Source: an uncultured Planctomycetaceae bacterium
GTDB taxonomy: Bacteria; Planctomycetota; Planctomycetia; Pirellulales; Pirellulaceae
Length of the DNA stretch: 49,064 nucleotides
Reading direction: 5' to 3'
Assembly: GCA_937967665.1 (NCBI GenBank)
Contig: CALBSZ010000168.1
Coordinates: 1-49,064 of the forward strand
Made by a program: the position numbers and the translations under genes. Positions within the stretch are counted from its first letter, which is position 1, and every line of letters begins with the position of its first letter. The notes beneath the pieces are model-generated. The model saw only the letters and a program-made list of their open reading frames with translations, was not told where the DNA came from and did no database searches. Shown here piece after piece: positions 1 to 7,250 of the stretch.

Positions 1-2
1 TA

Positions 3-71
3 CAGCAGTGGCGACCGCCGGAGGCCATTTGCAATTCCGCGGAGTTGGTTTTGAGTATGCTGGTCGAGTGA
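3..71 (+). CDS. C-terminal end of an upstream gene (partial)
   Basis: The third frame is open from the window edge to a TGA at 69-71, seven bases before the ThiF-like gene. It encodes a 22-residue tail ending SMLVE. Too little is visible to name a family. The tight spacing to the next start would fit an operon, but an open frame of this length can occur by chance. Confidence 0.35.
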   Translation, partial: QQWRPPEAICNSAELVLSMLVE

Positions 72-77
72 CAAGTC

Positions 78-1124
78 ATGACCGAGAAAAAACAGGCTGG
101 CGGACTGCAGCGCTACGTTCGCCAAATGCGTTACCATCCGATTGGCGAAGAGGGGCAGCGGCACCTGCTGGATTCGCGGGTCCTGATCTGCGGTTGCGGT
201 GCGTTGGGATCGGTTCTGGCCAACACGCTGGCGCGGGCGGGAGTCGGCTATTTGCGGATCGTGGATCGCGACTTTCTGGAGATGAACAACCTGCAGCGGC
301 AAGTCTTGTACGACGAACGGGACGTCGCGGCCGGGCTGCCCAAGGCGATTGCGGCCGCGGCCAAGCTGCAACAGATCAACTCGGAAATCACCATCAGGCC
401 GCTCGTGACCGATGTGGACTACGCCAACCTGCCGAGTCTGCTCGAAGGGATCGACGTCGTCGTGGACGGCACCGACAACTTCGAAACGCGATTTCTACTG
501 AATGACGGCGCCATCCGCTACGGCGTCCCGTGGGTTTATGGCGGCTGCATCGGGGCCGAAGGCCAGACCATGACGATCGTGCCCGGAAGGACGCCGTGCC
601 TGCGCTGCCTGATGCCCGACTCGCCTCCTCCAGGCACGACGGAAACGTGCGATTCGGCCGGCATCCTGGGAACGATTATCAATGTAATCGCTTCGCTGCA
701 AGCTACCGAGGTGATCAAGATCCTGACTGGCAACGTCGACGCGATCAGTCCCTTCCTCAACGTTTTCGATTTGTGGGACAACCGCGTGCGACAAATCAAG
801 CTCGACAGCTTGCAAGCCGTGGCCTGCCCGTGCTGCAAGGAGAACGTTCATCCCTGGCTGGACGGCGAACGCGGCAGCCATTCGGCGATTCTCTGCGGTC
901 GCAATGCGGTGCAATTGAGTTTCCCCGAACGCAACGCCGTATCGCTCGCCGCTTTGGAACAGAAGCTGAGCGGCATTGCCACCACGAAGCTCAACCAATT
1001 CATGCTGCGTTTCGAGGTTGACGATTTCACGGTGACGGTATTTCCCGACGGCCGCGCCATTATTGGCGGCACGGAAGACATTGCCGAGGCGAAAACGGTC
1101 TACGCGAAGTACATCGGCAACTAG
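78..1124 (+). CDS. ThiF/MoeB/HesA-family adenylyltransferase
   Basis: E1-like enzyme that adenylates the C-terminal Gly-Gly of a ubiquitin-like sulfur carrier (ThiS or MoaD type) for thiamine or molybdopterin synthesis in the cytoplasm. The 348 residues show the nucleotide-binding GCGALGS (residues 39-45), the Arg-finger context NNLQRQ (70-75), the Mg-ATP Asp in VVVDGTDNFETR (about 130), the catalytic-type Cys in TETCDSAGILG (Cys191), and two zinc pairs, CLRC (174-177) and CPCC (250-253). A C-terminal extension of about 90 residues contains LCGRNAVQL, as in some ThiF proteins. No sulfur-carrier gene is visible nearby, so ThiF or MoeB function cannot be chosen. The ATG follows a possible upstream stop by 6 bp. 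Family certain, substrate not. Confidence 0.9.
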   Translation: MTEKKQAGGLQRYVRQMRYHPIGEEGQRHLLDSRVLICGCGALGSVLANTLARAGVGYLRIVDRDFLEMNNLQRQVLYDERDVAAGLPKAIAAAAKLQQINSEITIRPLVTDVDYANLPSLLEGIDVVVDGTDNFETRFLLNDGAIRYGVPWVYGGCIGAEGQTMTIVPGRTPCLRCLMPDSPPPGTTETCDSAGILGTIINVIASLQATEVIKILTGNVDAISPFLNVFDLWDNRVRQIKLDSLQAVACPCCKENVHPWLDGERGSHSAILCGRNAVQLSFPERNAVSLAALEQKLSGIATTKLNQFMLRFEVDDFTVTVFPDGRAIIGGTEDIAEAKTVYAKYIGN

Positions 1125-1252
1125 GTTTTGTTTTAAATGTCGCGTTGTTGTCATGGGTGGGTCGAGTGAAGCGAGCTCCCGGAATCCAAGGTTCTGTGGG
1201 GTCGCTTCGCTCCACCACAGCCACCCTTCCCCGGTTTTAAAACAGAACCTGG
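1123..1252. repeat. Foldback (MITE-like) inverted-repeat element
   Basis: The ends pair: AGGTTTTGTTTTAAA near 1124 matches the reverse complement of TTTTAAAACAGAACCT at about 1235-1250 with few mismatches. Inside, GGGTGGGTCGAGTGAAGCGAG (about 1156) is an imperfect inverted copy of the GTCGCTTCGCTCCACCACAG stretch (about 1200). The left end touches the stop region of the ThiF-like gene. No transposase is present. Interpretation as a non-autonomous mobile element is inference. Confidence 0.5.
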
Positions 1253-1274
1253 TGCTACAGCGCAGGGTCGCGAC

Positions 1275-1490
1275 AAAAGGGGACTGGCTCGGTGATCCAA
1301 ACGGTGAACAGCTCGACAATGAGGTCGCGTCGCCGTGCCTGTCCCCTTTTTCGCAAACCCCTTTTTCGCAAACCCCTTTTTCGCAAACCACGAGTAATAT
1401 TGTGCCGCGAAAGGGGGACAGGCACCATCGCTCCACCGGGTTTTCCGGGACGAACCAAACACAACGATGGAGCCAGTCCCCTTTTCGCTA
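1275..1490. repeat. Nested palindrome with three 15-bp tandem repeats
   Basis: Outer arms: AAAAGGGGACTGGCT (about 1276) and AGCCAGTCCCCTTTT (about 1471). Inner arms: GTGCCTGTCCCCTTTTTCGC (1336-1355) and GCGAAAGGGGGACAGGCAC (about 1405-1423). Directly after the first inner arm the unit CCCCTTTTTCGCAAA is present three times head to tail (1343-1357, 1358-1372, 1373-1387). The GGGGACAGGCAC core looks like a REP-type intergenic repeat; that assignment is from memory of such elements and not tested here. The insertion of tandem units on one arm only is unusual. Confidence 0.55.
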
Positions 1491-1515
1491 CCGTCAACCC
1501 TGCGCTGTCGTACTT

Positions 1516-1586
1516 ACGTCCGGATACACTTGCTCGCGCTGCGTGCTTGAATTTCGGCGAATTGCCGCAAACTTGGCGCTGTCCAG
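1516..1586 (-). repeat. 71-bp dispersed repeat, copy A (inverted)
   Basis: The reverse complement of this stretch aligns without gaps to 29808-29878 with about 60 of 71 identical bases. Shared blocks include TGGACAGCGCCAA, TTTGCGGCAA, CAAGCACG, AGCAAGTGTA and CCGGACGT. It lies in a 666-bp gap with no convincing gene. Identity was counted by eye. Confidence 0.65.
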
Positions 1587-1790
1587 CTAAGCAAGCGAGA
1601 TGTGTGATGCTTGGATTTGAAATGCGAAGTCCCGCGCGGAAGTGTCGCGGGCGCATGTGGGCCGACCGTGCCAGCATTCTCAAGCCCCGCCTGGTTTGTT
1701 CTGCAGGGATTCTCACGCCGCTGCCGATACTACTGGTATCGTCGCCACCGGCGGTCTGCTAGCACTCACCCATTTCAGGTGTCGGAATCC

Positions 1791-2282
1791 ATGCTTTCCA
1801 GAATTCAACTCACCTTCATCGCCCTGTTCCTGGCGGGCTGCAACACGGCGGCCGACGTCGCTGAGCAGCGTCAGAAATACTTGCTGAACGAAGAGCCCGC
1901 TGCCGTCGTCAGTATTACGGATCTTGTCACGCCGATACCAGACACCATGGATGTGGCGCTGGTGGGAAAGATCGGTGGCGTGAGCGAACCGTGGACGAAG
2001 GGCCGGGCGGAATTCGTCATCGTGGATCCCGTCGTGCTGATGGAAGAAGAGCAGCATGGTGACGGATGCGACTGCCACTTCTGCCAGGACGAAAAAGGAT
2101 CGACCTTGCTGGGACGGGCGCTGGTGCGGTTTGTTGACGAGTCCGGGGAGGTGGTTGCAATCGACGCCCGCCGGCTGTTCGATGTTAAGGAATCCCAGAT
2201 GGTCGTGGTCCGCGGCAAGGCAAAGTCCGACCCGCTCGGCAACCTCACGGTCGCCGCCGATGGGATGTACATTCGACGATAA
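1791..2282 (+). CDS. Small lipoprotein with a CDCHFC cysteine cluster
   Basis: A 163-residue protein of unknown function. The ATG at 1791 was chosen over upstream starts because it opens a clear lipoprotein signal: hydrophobic LTFIALFLAGC with lipobox LAGC (Cys18), predicting a lipid-anchored protein outside the cytoplasm. The mature part contains GDGCDCHFCQD (about residues 91-101), a compact Cys-X-Cys-X-X-Cys group with a nearby His that could bind metal, followed by a beta-rich stretch ending at the C terminus. The next gene, 40 bp downstream, is an exported HMA metal-binding protein, so a joint role in metal handling is plausible. No named family recognised. Confidence 0.75.
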   Translation: MLSRIQLTFIALFLAGCNTAADVAEQRQKYLLNEEPAAVVSITDLVTPIPDTMDVALVGKIGGVSEPWTKGRAEFVIVDPVVLMEEEQHGDGCDCHFCQDEKGSTLLGRALVRFVDESGEVVAIDARRLFDVKESQMVVVRGKAKSDPLGNLTVAADGMYIRR

Positions 2283-2322
2283 TTCATTCTCTTACTCATC
2301 AACCACTTTGGAAAGGAATCCA

Positions 2323-2658
2323 ATGTTCAAGAGCTTGCACCGCATTTTGGTCCTCGCCGTTTTGGCCAGCGTGGCGATCCCGGCCTTGTTGCCTGCCGCC
2401 TCGCCGCAATTCACCGCAATCCATGTCAACGACATGCACTGTTCAAAATGCGCCAAGAAGATCGCGGGGAAATTGTATGCCGTGTCCGGTGTTGTCGAAG
2501 TCCGAGCGAGTGTTAAGGACAACACGGCTTATGTCATTCCCCAGCAGAACAAGTTGCTTTCGCCAAAGAGCCTCTGGGAAGTCGTGGAAGCCGCGGGATT
2601 CAAGCCGGTGAAACTGGCAGGCCCCAGTGGCGTTTTCACGTCGAAGCCCAAGACCTAG
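2323..2658 (+). CDS. Exported HMA-domain (heavy-metal-associated) protein
   Basis: A 111-residue protein: a signal peptide (residues 1-26, hydrophobic core ILVLAVLASVAIPALL) followed by one HMA fold. The metal-binding loop reads NDMHCSKCAKKI (Cys-X-X-Cys, as in CopZ/MerP). A short Lys/Pro-rich tail ends the protein. HMA domains bind Cu(I), Zn or similar ions and pass them to partners; with a signal peptide this one should act in the periplasm or be secreted. A purine-rich GAAAGGA about 7 bases upstream supports the ATG at 2323. It follows the Cys-cluster lipoprotein gene on the same strand. Confidence 0.85.
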   Translation: MFKSLHRILVLAVLASVAIPALLPAASPQFTAIHVNDMHCSKCAKKIAGKLYAVSGVVEVRASVKDNTAYVIPQQNKLLSPKSLWEVVEAAGFKPVKLAGPSGVFTSKPKT

Positions 2659-2709
2659 TCGTCGGCGGGAGTTTGCCGCTGAAGTTGTTCGTCAGCGCAG
2701 GAGAGATTC

Positions 2710-3366
2710 ATGACGGCTTCCGCCGAACCTGACGAAACGTTTCGCCCCGGTACGTGGGACTATTATCGACGCGTGCTGCTGGCACCGGCTTGTCTTTGCC
2801 TGGTCGCGGGACTGCATGTGTATCGTGTGAATGTTCACGATCAGTCGCCGTGGAAGGGAGGCGGGTTCGGCATGTTTTCCACGGTTGATTCTCCGCCGGC
2901 ACGGTACTTGAAAGTTTACCTGCTGACCGACGAGGGCGAGATTCCGGTGGAGCTGCCGGATCGTTTGAGCAAGCGCGCTGCGGAACTCTGTACGGCGCCA
3001 AACGAGGAGAAGCTTGACTACTTGACGGAACAGGCGGCAGGTCTGTCCTGGAAGAGCGACCGGCGCTATTGGCAGAAAGTGGCCACGCAATTCAATGTGC
3101 TGCGCGCTGGCGAACGGCCAATCGACCGCCGCTATGTGGAGCCGCCGCAAATCATGTCCGTGCGGTTCGAACCGCGGCGCCCCGGAGAAAAGTCGGCGGT
3201 CGTGGCTGCCGCTCGCGATATGTCGCTGAACGCGGGCTACGAATCCGTTACCTATCACGCCGTGCGGATTGAACTCTGGAGGCTGGCCTTCGAATCCGAC
3301 CAGAAGCAGGTGCACGGGACCCGGTCGCTGAGCTGCACCAAATCGCGTACGGAGCCGAGCGAATGA
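2710..3366 (+). CDS. Single-pass membrane protein paired with a polytopic membrane protein
   Basis: A 218-residue protein with one probable membrane segment near the N terminus (YYRRVLLAPACLCLVAGLHVY, about residues 17-37) and a mostly soluble C-terminal part carrying PWKGGGFGMFSTVDSPPARY. I do not recognise a named family. AGGAGAG about 7 bases upstream is a good ribosome site for the ATG. Its stop overlaps the next gene's start as ATGA (3363-3366), so the two products are probably translated together and may form a membrane complex. Confidence 0.7.
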   Translation: MTASAEPDETFRPGTWDYYRRVLLAPACLCLVAGLHVYRVNVHDQSPWKGGGFGMFSTVDSPPARYLKVYLLTDEGEIPVELPDRLSKRAAELCTAPNEEKLDYLTEQAAGLSWKSDRRYWQKVATQFNVLRAGERPIDRRYVEPPQIMSVRFEPRRPGEKSAVVAAARDMSLNAGYESVTYHAVRIELWRLAFESDQKQVHGTRSLSCTKSRTEPSE

Positions 3367-4340
3367 GCGTGTTTCGAATGCCGCCGTTGGTCCGAGCCAC
3401 GGAACGCCTCGACCAGGAACTCCGCGAACCGCTCGATCTTCTCGCGCTGCTGACTGTTTTCATGCTGGTGGTTGCCGGACCGCAGATCTGGTATTTCCAC
3501 ACGCCGATTGTGGCGATGGCCGTTTGCGCCATGTGTTTCCGCTCGCTGGTGCGCACCACGCAGTTCTGGTACTTGTCGGCCACATTGATCGGTACCGTCG
3601 TCTACCTGAATTGGGAAGGGGCGGATAACCACAAGTATTTGATCTGCTATTGGTGTTTGGCATTGTGCTGCGCGTTTTCCATGCCGCCGAAGTATCGCGA
3701 GCAGGGAATCATGACGACCAGCCGGTTGCTGCTGGCGCTGTGCATGCTGCTGTCAGTGGCTTGGAAGGCGGCCACGCCGGACTACCTGAACGGCGAATTC
3801 TTCCATTACACACTGATGATCGACGAACGTTTCGAAAGTTTCGCACGCTGGTTCGGATCCCTGCCGCAGGGAGTGGTCGCGGACAACCGGCAGTTGATCG
3901 GCCTGTTGCAGAACGGGCACCTGCGTGGAATCGAAGTGTCCTCCGTCACGCTCGACGATGCCGGCGGCATGCGCGGCCTGGTCGGGTTCATGACCTGGTG
4001 GACCATTCTCATCGAAGGGCTCATTGGTCTGCTGTTCTGCCTGCCCGACCGGCGCTGGATCAACCGCACCCGCAATACGTGCCTGCTGCTGTTTGCCACC
4101 ACCACCTACGCGGTCGCGACGGTCAGGGGATTCGGCTGGATGCTGATGATGCTGGGGTTCGCGCAGTGCAAGCGCGAGCAGAAAGGGTTCAAGCTGGCGT
4201 ACCTCGGTACCTTCATTCTGGTGCAGCTGTACGCCTTGCCTTATGAAGCGGTCGTCAACACGATGTTGAACTATTTCGAATCGCCGCCCTGTTGCCGCGA
4301 ACTCGTATCGCTGCTCACGGGAACGTTTCCCCTGTTATAG
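3363..4340 (+). CDS. Polytopic membrane protein (HTTM-like, tentative)
   Basis: A 325-residue integral membrane protein with about seven or eight hydrophobic segments (for example DLLALLTVFMLVVAG, LLLALCMLLSVAWKA, GFMTWWTILIEGLIGLLFC). The arrangement resembles HTTM-type (gamma-carboxylase-like) membrane proteins, but no decisive motif is visible, so this is a weak assignment. Translation is coupled to the preceding single-pass protein through a 4-base ATGA overlap. It converges with the intradiol dioxygenase gene, leaving 2 bases between stops. Confidence 0.65.
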   Translation: MSVFRMPPLVRATERLDQELREPLDLLALLTVFMLVVAGPQIWYFHTPIVAMAVCAMCFRSLVRTTQFWYLSATLIGTVVYLNWEGADNHKYLICYWCLALCCAFSMPPKYREQGIMTTSRLLLALCMLLSVAWKAATPDYLNGEFFHYTLMIDERFESFARWFGSLPQGVVADNRQLIGLLQNGHLRGIEVSSVTLDDAGGMRGLVGFMTWWTILIEGLIGLLFCLPDRRWINRTRNTCLLLFATTTYAVATVRGFGWMLMMLGFAQCKREQKGFKLAYLGTFILVQLYALPYEAVVNTMLNYFESPPCCRELVSLLTGTFPLL

Positions 4341-4342
4341 TC

Positions 4343-5041
4343 CTACCTGCGGCTACGGGCTCGGGACAGCGGCTGGGCCACGCCCGCGGGCGGCTCCGCG
4401 CCCGGGTCTTCGGCAGTGCGTCCCAGGATCACGTCAAAGCTTGCCGTCAGCTCGCCGATTTGGGAATGGGGAAGCGGCTTGAATTCGGCCAGCAGCGTCT
4501 TCTGCGCGGCGGCGTTCACGCGACGATAGAGCAAGTCATTTTCGTTCTGGGGATTGCCGGCGATCAACAGCTGGCTCGTGAAAATACGACGAGCGTTCTG
4601 GCTCACCGCAATATGAATATGAGGCGTCCGGCCGGGATAAGGCACTGGCTTGATCGTGCGAAAGTAGTAGTCGCCCGTTGAACCGGTGAGGAATCGACCG
4701 TAGCCCTGAAAATGGCGGTCGTACTTCTCTCGATTGCTGCTGGCGGAATGCAGGTACGAGCCATTGGCGTCGACTTGCCAGATCTCCACAAAGGCGTTCC
4801 GCAGCGGACGTCCCTGCGCATCCCGGATCTTGCCGGTCAGGTGGGTGATTTCCCCCACGGCAGGAGTCAGCGAATCGTTCAGGATCAGCAGATCGTTGTC
4901 GGTATCCAGCGGAAGCTTGTCCGGGTAGAAGGGACCTTCGCCAATCTCGGCCGTCGCGGCTAACTGCTCCGCGAACAGCCCCGGCGTGGTGAACAGCGCG
5001 GCGCCGCAGGCGGCCTGCTGGATGAAGTGACGGCGTTTCAT
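4343..5041 (-). CDS. Tat-exported intradiol ring-cleavage dioxygenase
   Basis: Non-heme Fe(III) dioxygenase of the catechol 1,2-/protocatechuate 3,4-dioxygenase superfamily, which opens catechol-type rings between the hydroxyls. The 232 residues begin with MKRRHFIQQAACGAALF, a Tat-type signal with RRxFI, so the enzyme should fold with its iron in the cytoplasm and then be exported. Probable iron ligands are Tyr96 (DANGSYLH), Tyr135 (PVPYPGR), His141 and His143 (TPHIHI). EGPFYP (35-40) and LTGKIRDAQGRPL are typical of the fold. The ATG at 5041 was chosen because it places the twin arginine at the N terminus. True substrate unknown; no catechol-pathway genes are adjacent. Confidence 0.88.
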   Translation of the reverse strand: MKRRHFIQQAACGAALFTTPGLFAEQLAATAEIGEGPFYPDKLPLDTDNDLLILNDSLTPAVGEITHLTGKIRDAQGRPLRNAFVEIWQVDANGSYLHSASSNREKYDRHFQGYGRFLTGSTGDYYFRTIKPVPYPGRTPHIHIAVSQNARRIFTSQLLIAGNPQNENDLLYRRVNAAAQKTLLAEFKPLPHSQIGELTASFDVILGRTAEDPGAEPPAGVAQPLSRARSRR

Positions 5042-5528
5042 GATGACTCCCTTTATTGCAGTCGGTCCGCGGTGCATTAAGGAAACACCGGGCTGCGACC
5101 ACAGTTTCGCAGAAAAATTATTCGCCCGCTGTCGACGCCGAGACCTCTGTTCAGGAAACGAAACACGGGGCTGGCCAACGTACAATCCTTTTAACCGTTA
5201 TAACCGGAAAAATCCACCACAGCGCGACGGGGACTTCAAATTGTTTCAAATTGTGAACGCGCGTTAAGTCCTGCCAACATGATTCGGCGGCGAACGTGTT
5301 TCAAGTATGGAACACTCGCCGGACGACGCGAGTCCGTATTCAGGAATCTGACAGCGTTTTGCTTGGGAAAATGGGGGGAACCTCGTGGCAGGACGCCCGC
5401 CGCGCGTTTTTTCAACAGCTGCGGCACGCGTTATGCATTCTCTTCATGCAAGCCGTCTCGCGGGATCCCGTCAGCATTGGCAGGATCAGATTTTCTGAAC
5501 GGCGAACTCGAACAGGAAGAGTGCATTG
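5042..5528. other. Intergenic region between dioxygenase and pilin genes
   Basis: This 487-bp divergent gap holds no convincing gene. A perfect 10-bp direct repeat TTCAAATTGT lies at 5235-5244 and 5245-5254, a possible operator. Around 5283-5320 an imperfect inverted repeat pairs GGCGGCGAACGTGTTT with GAACACTCGCC. It should carry promoters for both neighbours; none could be assigned with confidence. Confidence 0.4.
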
Positions 5529-5762
5529 ATGTCCTTGTTCAAACAACGTAGAGCCCGCAAGCGCTGTCGTCGGCGCGGTGTCCTGACGCTGGAGTGGATC
5601 CTGCTGGTCACGGTCCTCGTGATTGGTATCATCGGCGGTATGGGTGCTGTGCGAAATGCCATGGTAAGTGAACTGCAGGATTTGAAGGAAGCTATCGAAG
5701 CCCTGAACTTCAAGACCTCCTCCGAATGCTCAAATGAAGGAACAACATTCCCCTGCGGCTAA
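5529..5762 (+). CDS. Flp-like small prepilin (class III signal peptide)
   Basis: A 77-residue protein with a strongly basic leader (KQRRARKRCRRRG) followed by VLTLEWILLVTVLVIGIIGG. This matches a prepilin peptidase site: cut after Gly with Glu at mature position +5, then a long hydrophobic helix, as in Flp/Fap type IVb pilins. The tail after the helix is short (about 45 residues) with a Cys near the end. AGGAAGAG eight bases upstream supports the ATG at 5529. The gene stands alone, with no tad/cpa genes in the window, and is followed by a strong terminator, so it forms a single-gene transcription unit. Pilin-like role is inferred from the signal only. Confidence 0.75.
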   Translation: MSLFKQRRARKRCRRRGVLTLEWILLVTVLVIGIIGGMGAVRNAMVSELQDLKEAIEALNFKTSSECSNEGTTFPCG

Positions 5763-5862
5763 CCGACATGCAACCCCTCCTGCGCCCTCGCAAGTCACTT
5801 CATTGAGGGCGCCGACGCGCTTCCCGCCCCTATTCAAACCCGCCAAAGGTTCCTAAGCTATC

Positions 5863-5900
5863 TGGTGGCTGACCATTCGGTCAGCCACCATTTTTTTTTT
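5863..5900 (+). terminator. Strong intrinsic terminator after the pilin gene
   Basis: A perfect 12-bp stem TGGTGGCTGACC (5863-5874) and GGTCAGCCACCA (5879-5890) with loop ATTC is followed at once by ten T residues (5891-5900). It lies 100 bp after the pilin stop, and it isolates the pilin gene from the cysteine desulfurase gene downstream. Confidence 0.92.
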
Positions 5901-6067
5901 GCGATGGCGCGGCGAGAGGACTGGCCACGATCAAATAGCGGACAGGAATTCGCAGTCAGGAACTCGAGTTTGCTGATGCGAGGGAACGGCCGGAGGCGTT
6001 CCTGCTGGTTGTTTGTGTTTGGTGATTGCGGTTGCCCGGTTCATCTGTCTGCGTCGAGGAACACGTG

Positions 6068-7207
6068 ATGCGTCAAATTTACCTCGACTTCAACGCCACC
6101 ACACCGACGGCACCGAGTGTACAAGAGGCCATGCTGCCGTTCCTGGCGGAGCACTACGGAAATCCATCTTCGACTCATTCTTTAGGACGCGCTTGCCAAG
6201 AGGCCATGGAGGACGCGCGCGGGCAGGTTGCGGCGTTGATCGCCTGCGATCGCGAGGAGATCTACTTCACTTCCGGCGGGACCGAGTCCAATAACCTCGC
6301 GCTCTGTGGCGTGATGCTGCGCGACGCACCGGCGCTCAGCGGCCATTTGATTATTTCGGCGATCGAACATCCCTCGGTCACGGAACCCGCGCGGTTCCTC
6401 GAACGTATGGGCTACGACCTGACGGTCGTTCCCTGCAATCGACGTGGTGTTGTGGAACCGGAACGCTTGGAGGAAGCGTGCCGCGCCGATACTCGGCTGG
6501 TCAGCGTGATGCACGCGAATAACGAAACGGGAGTGATTCAGCCGATTCGTGAAATCGCGGATATCTGCCAGGCCCGGGACATCGTGCTGCATACGGATGC
6601 GTCACAGTCCGTGGGCAAGATACATGCGTTCGTCGACGAATTGGGTGTCGACCTGCTGACGATTACTGGACACAAGCTCTACGCGCCCAAAGGCATCGGC
6701 GCGCTGTTCGTCCGCCGCGGCACGGCGATCGAGCCGTTTCTGCGCGGCGCCGGGCACGAAGCAGGCCTGCGTCCGGGAACCGAGAATGTGGCCTACATCA
6801 TGGGGTTGGGGCAGGCCGCGTCGCTGGCGTCGAAAGGGATGGACGACGCGGGTGAACGCCTGGCCATGTTGCGCGATCGGCTGTATGCCACCCTGGCCAG
6901 TACCATTGGCGAAAGACTCACCGTCAACGGCAAGAAAGCAGCTCGTTTACCAAATACGCTGAGCGTGAACTTTCCCGACGTCGTTGGTGGCGAACTGCTG
7001 GCGCGGCTGCCGGACCTCTGCGCGTCGACGGGATCGGCGTGTCATAGCGGCATGACGCAGATGTCCCCGACACTGGCCTGCATGGGGCTTTCGCACGCCG
7101 TCGCGCGCGGCACGATTCGGCTGAGTTGCGGATGGTACACGTCGGAAGAAGATATTGACCGCGCGGCCAGTTTGTTACTCGGCGCCTGGGAAGACCTGCG
7201 GCCGTGA
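6068..7207 (+). CDS. Cysteine desulfurase (NifS/IscS family)
   Basis: PLP enzyme that removes sulfur from cysteine to form alanine and an enzyme persulfide, feeding Fe-S clusters, thiamine or tRNA thiolation. The 379 residues show the PLP lysine in TITGHKLYAPKG (Lys203), the cofactor Asp in HTDASQS (177), His101 in AIEHPS, MHANNETG (148-154), and the catalytic Cys325 in the loop STGSACHSG. The short loop and SACHSG form are typical of NifS-like (group I) enzymes. The ATG at 6068 was preferred because the protein then begins with the usual IYLDFNATTP strand. No iscU or thiI is adjacent, so the acceptor is unknown; the ThiF-like gene 5 kb upstream is a possible user of the sulfur. Confidence 0.92.
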   Translation: MRQIYLDFNATTPTAPSVQEAMLPFLAEHYGNPSSTHSLGRACQEAMEDARGQVAALIACDREEIYFTSGGTESNNLALCGVMLRDAPALSGHLIISAIEHPSVTEPARFLERMGYDLTVVPCNRRGVVEPERLEEACRADTRLVSVMHANNETGVIQPIREIADICQARDIVLHTDASQSVGKIHAFVDELGVDLLTITGHKLYAPKGIGALFVRRGTAIEPFLRGAGHEAGLRPGTENVAYIMGLGQAASLASKGMDDAGERLAMLRDRLYATLASTIGERLTVNGKKAARLPNTLSVNFPDVVGGELLARLPDLCASTGSACHSGMTQMSPTLACMGLSHAVARGTIRLSCGWYTSEEDIDRAASLLLGAWEDLRP

Positions 7208-7250
7208 TCCAAGTGTCGCGCATGGGGCACCATCGATCGAGCCTGGAGCG

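Noticed and set aside
1255..1716. Minus-strand frames encoding repeated KKGFA/RKRGL peptides
   Set aside because: The peptide repeat is only the translation of the 15-bp tandem DNA repeat; no gene start or family support.
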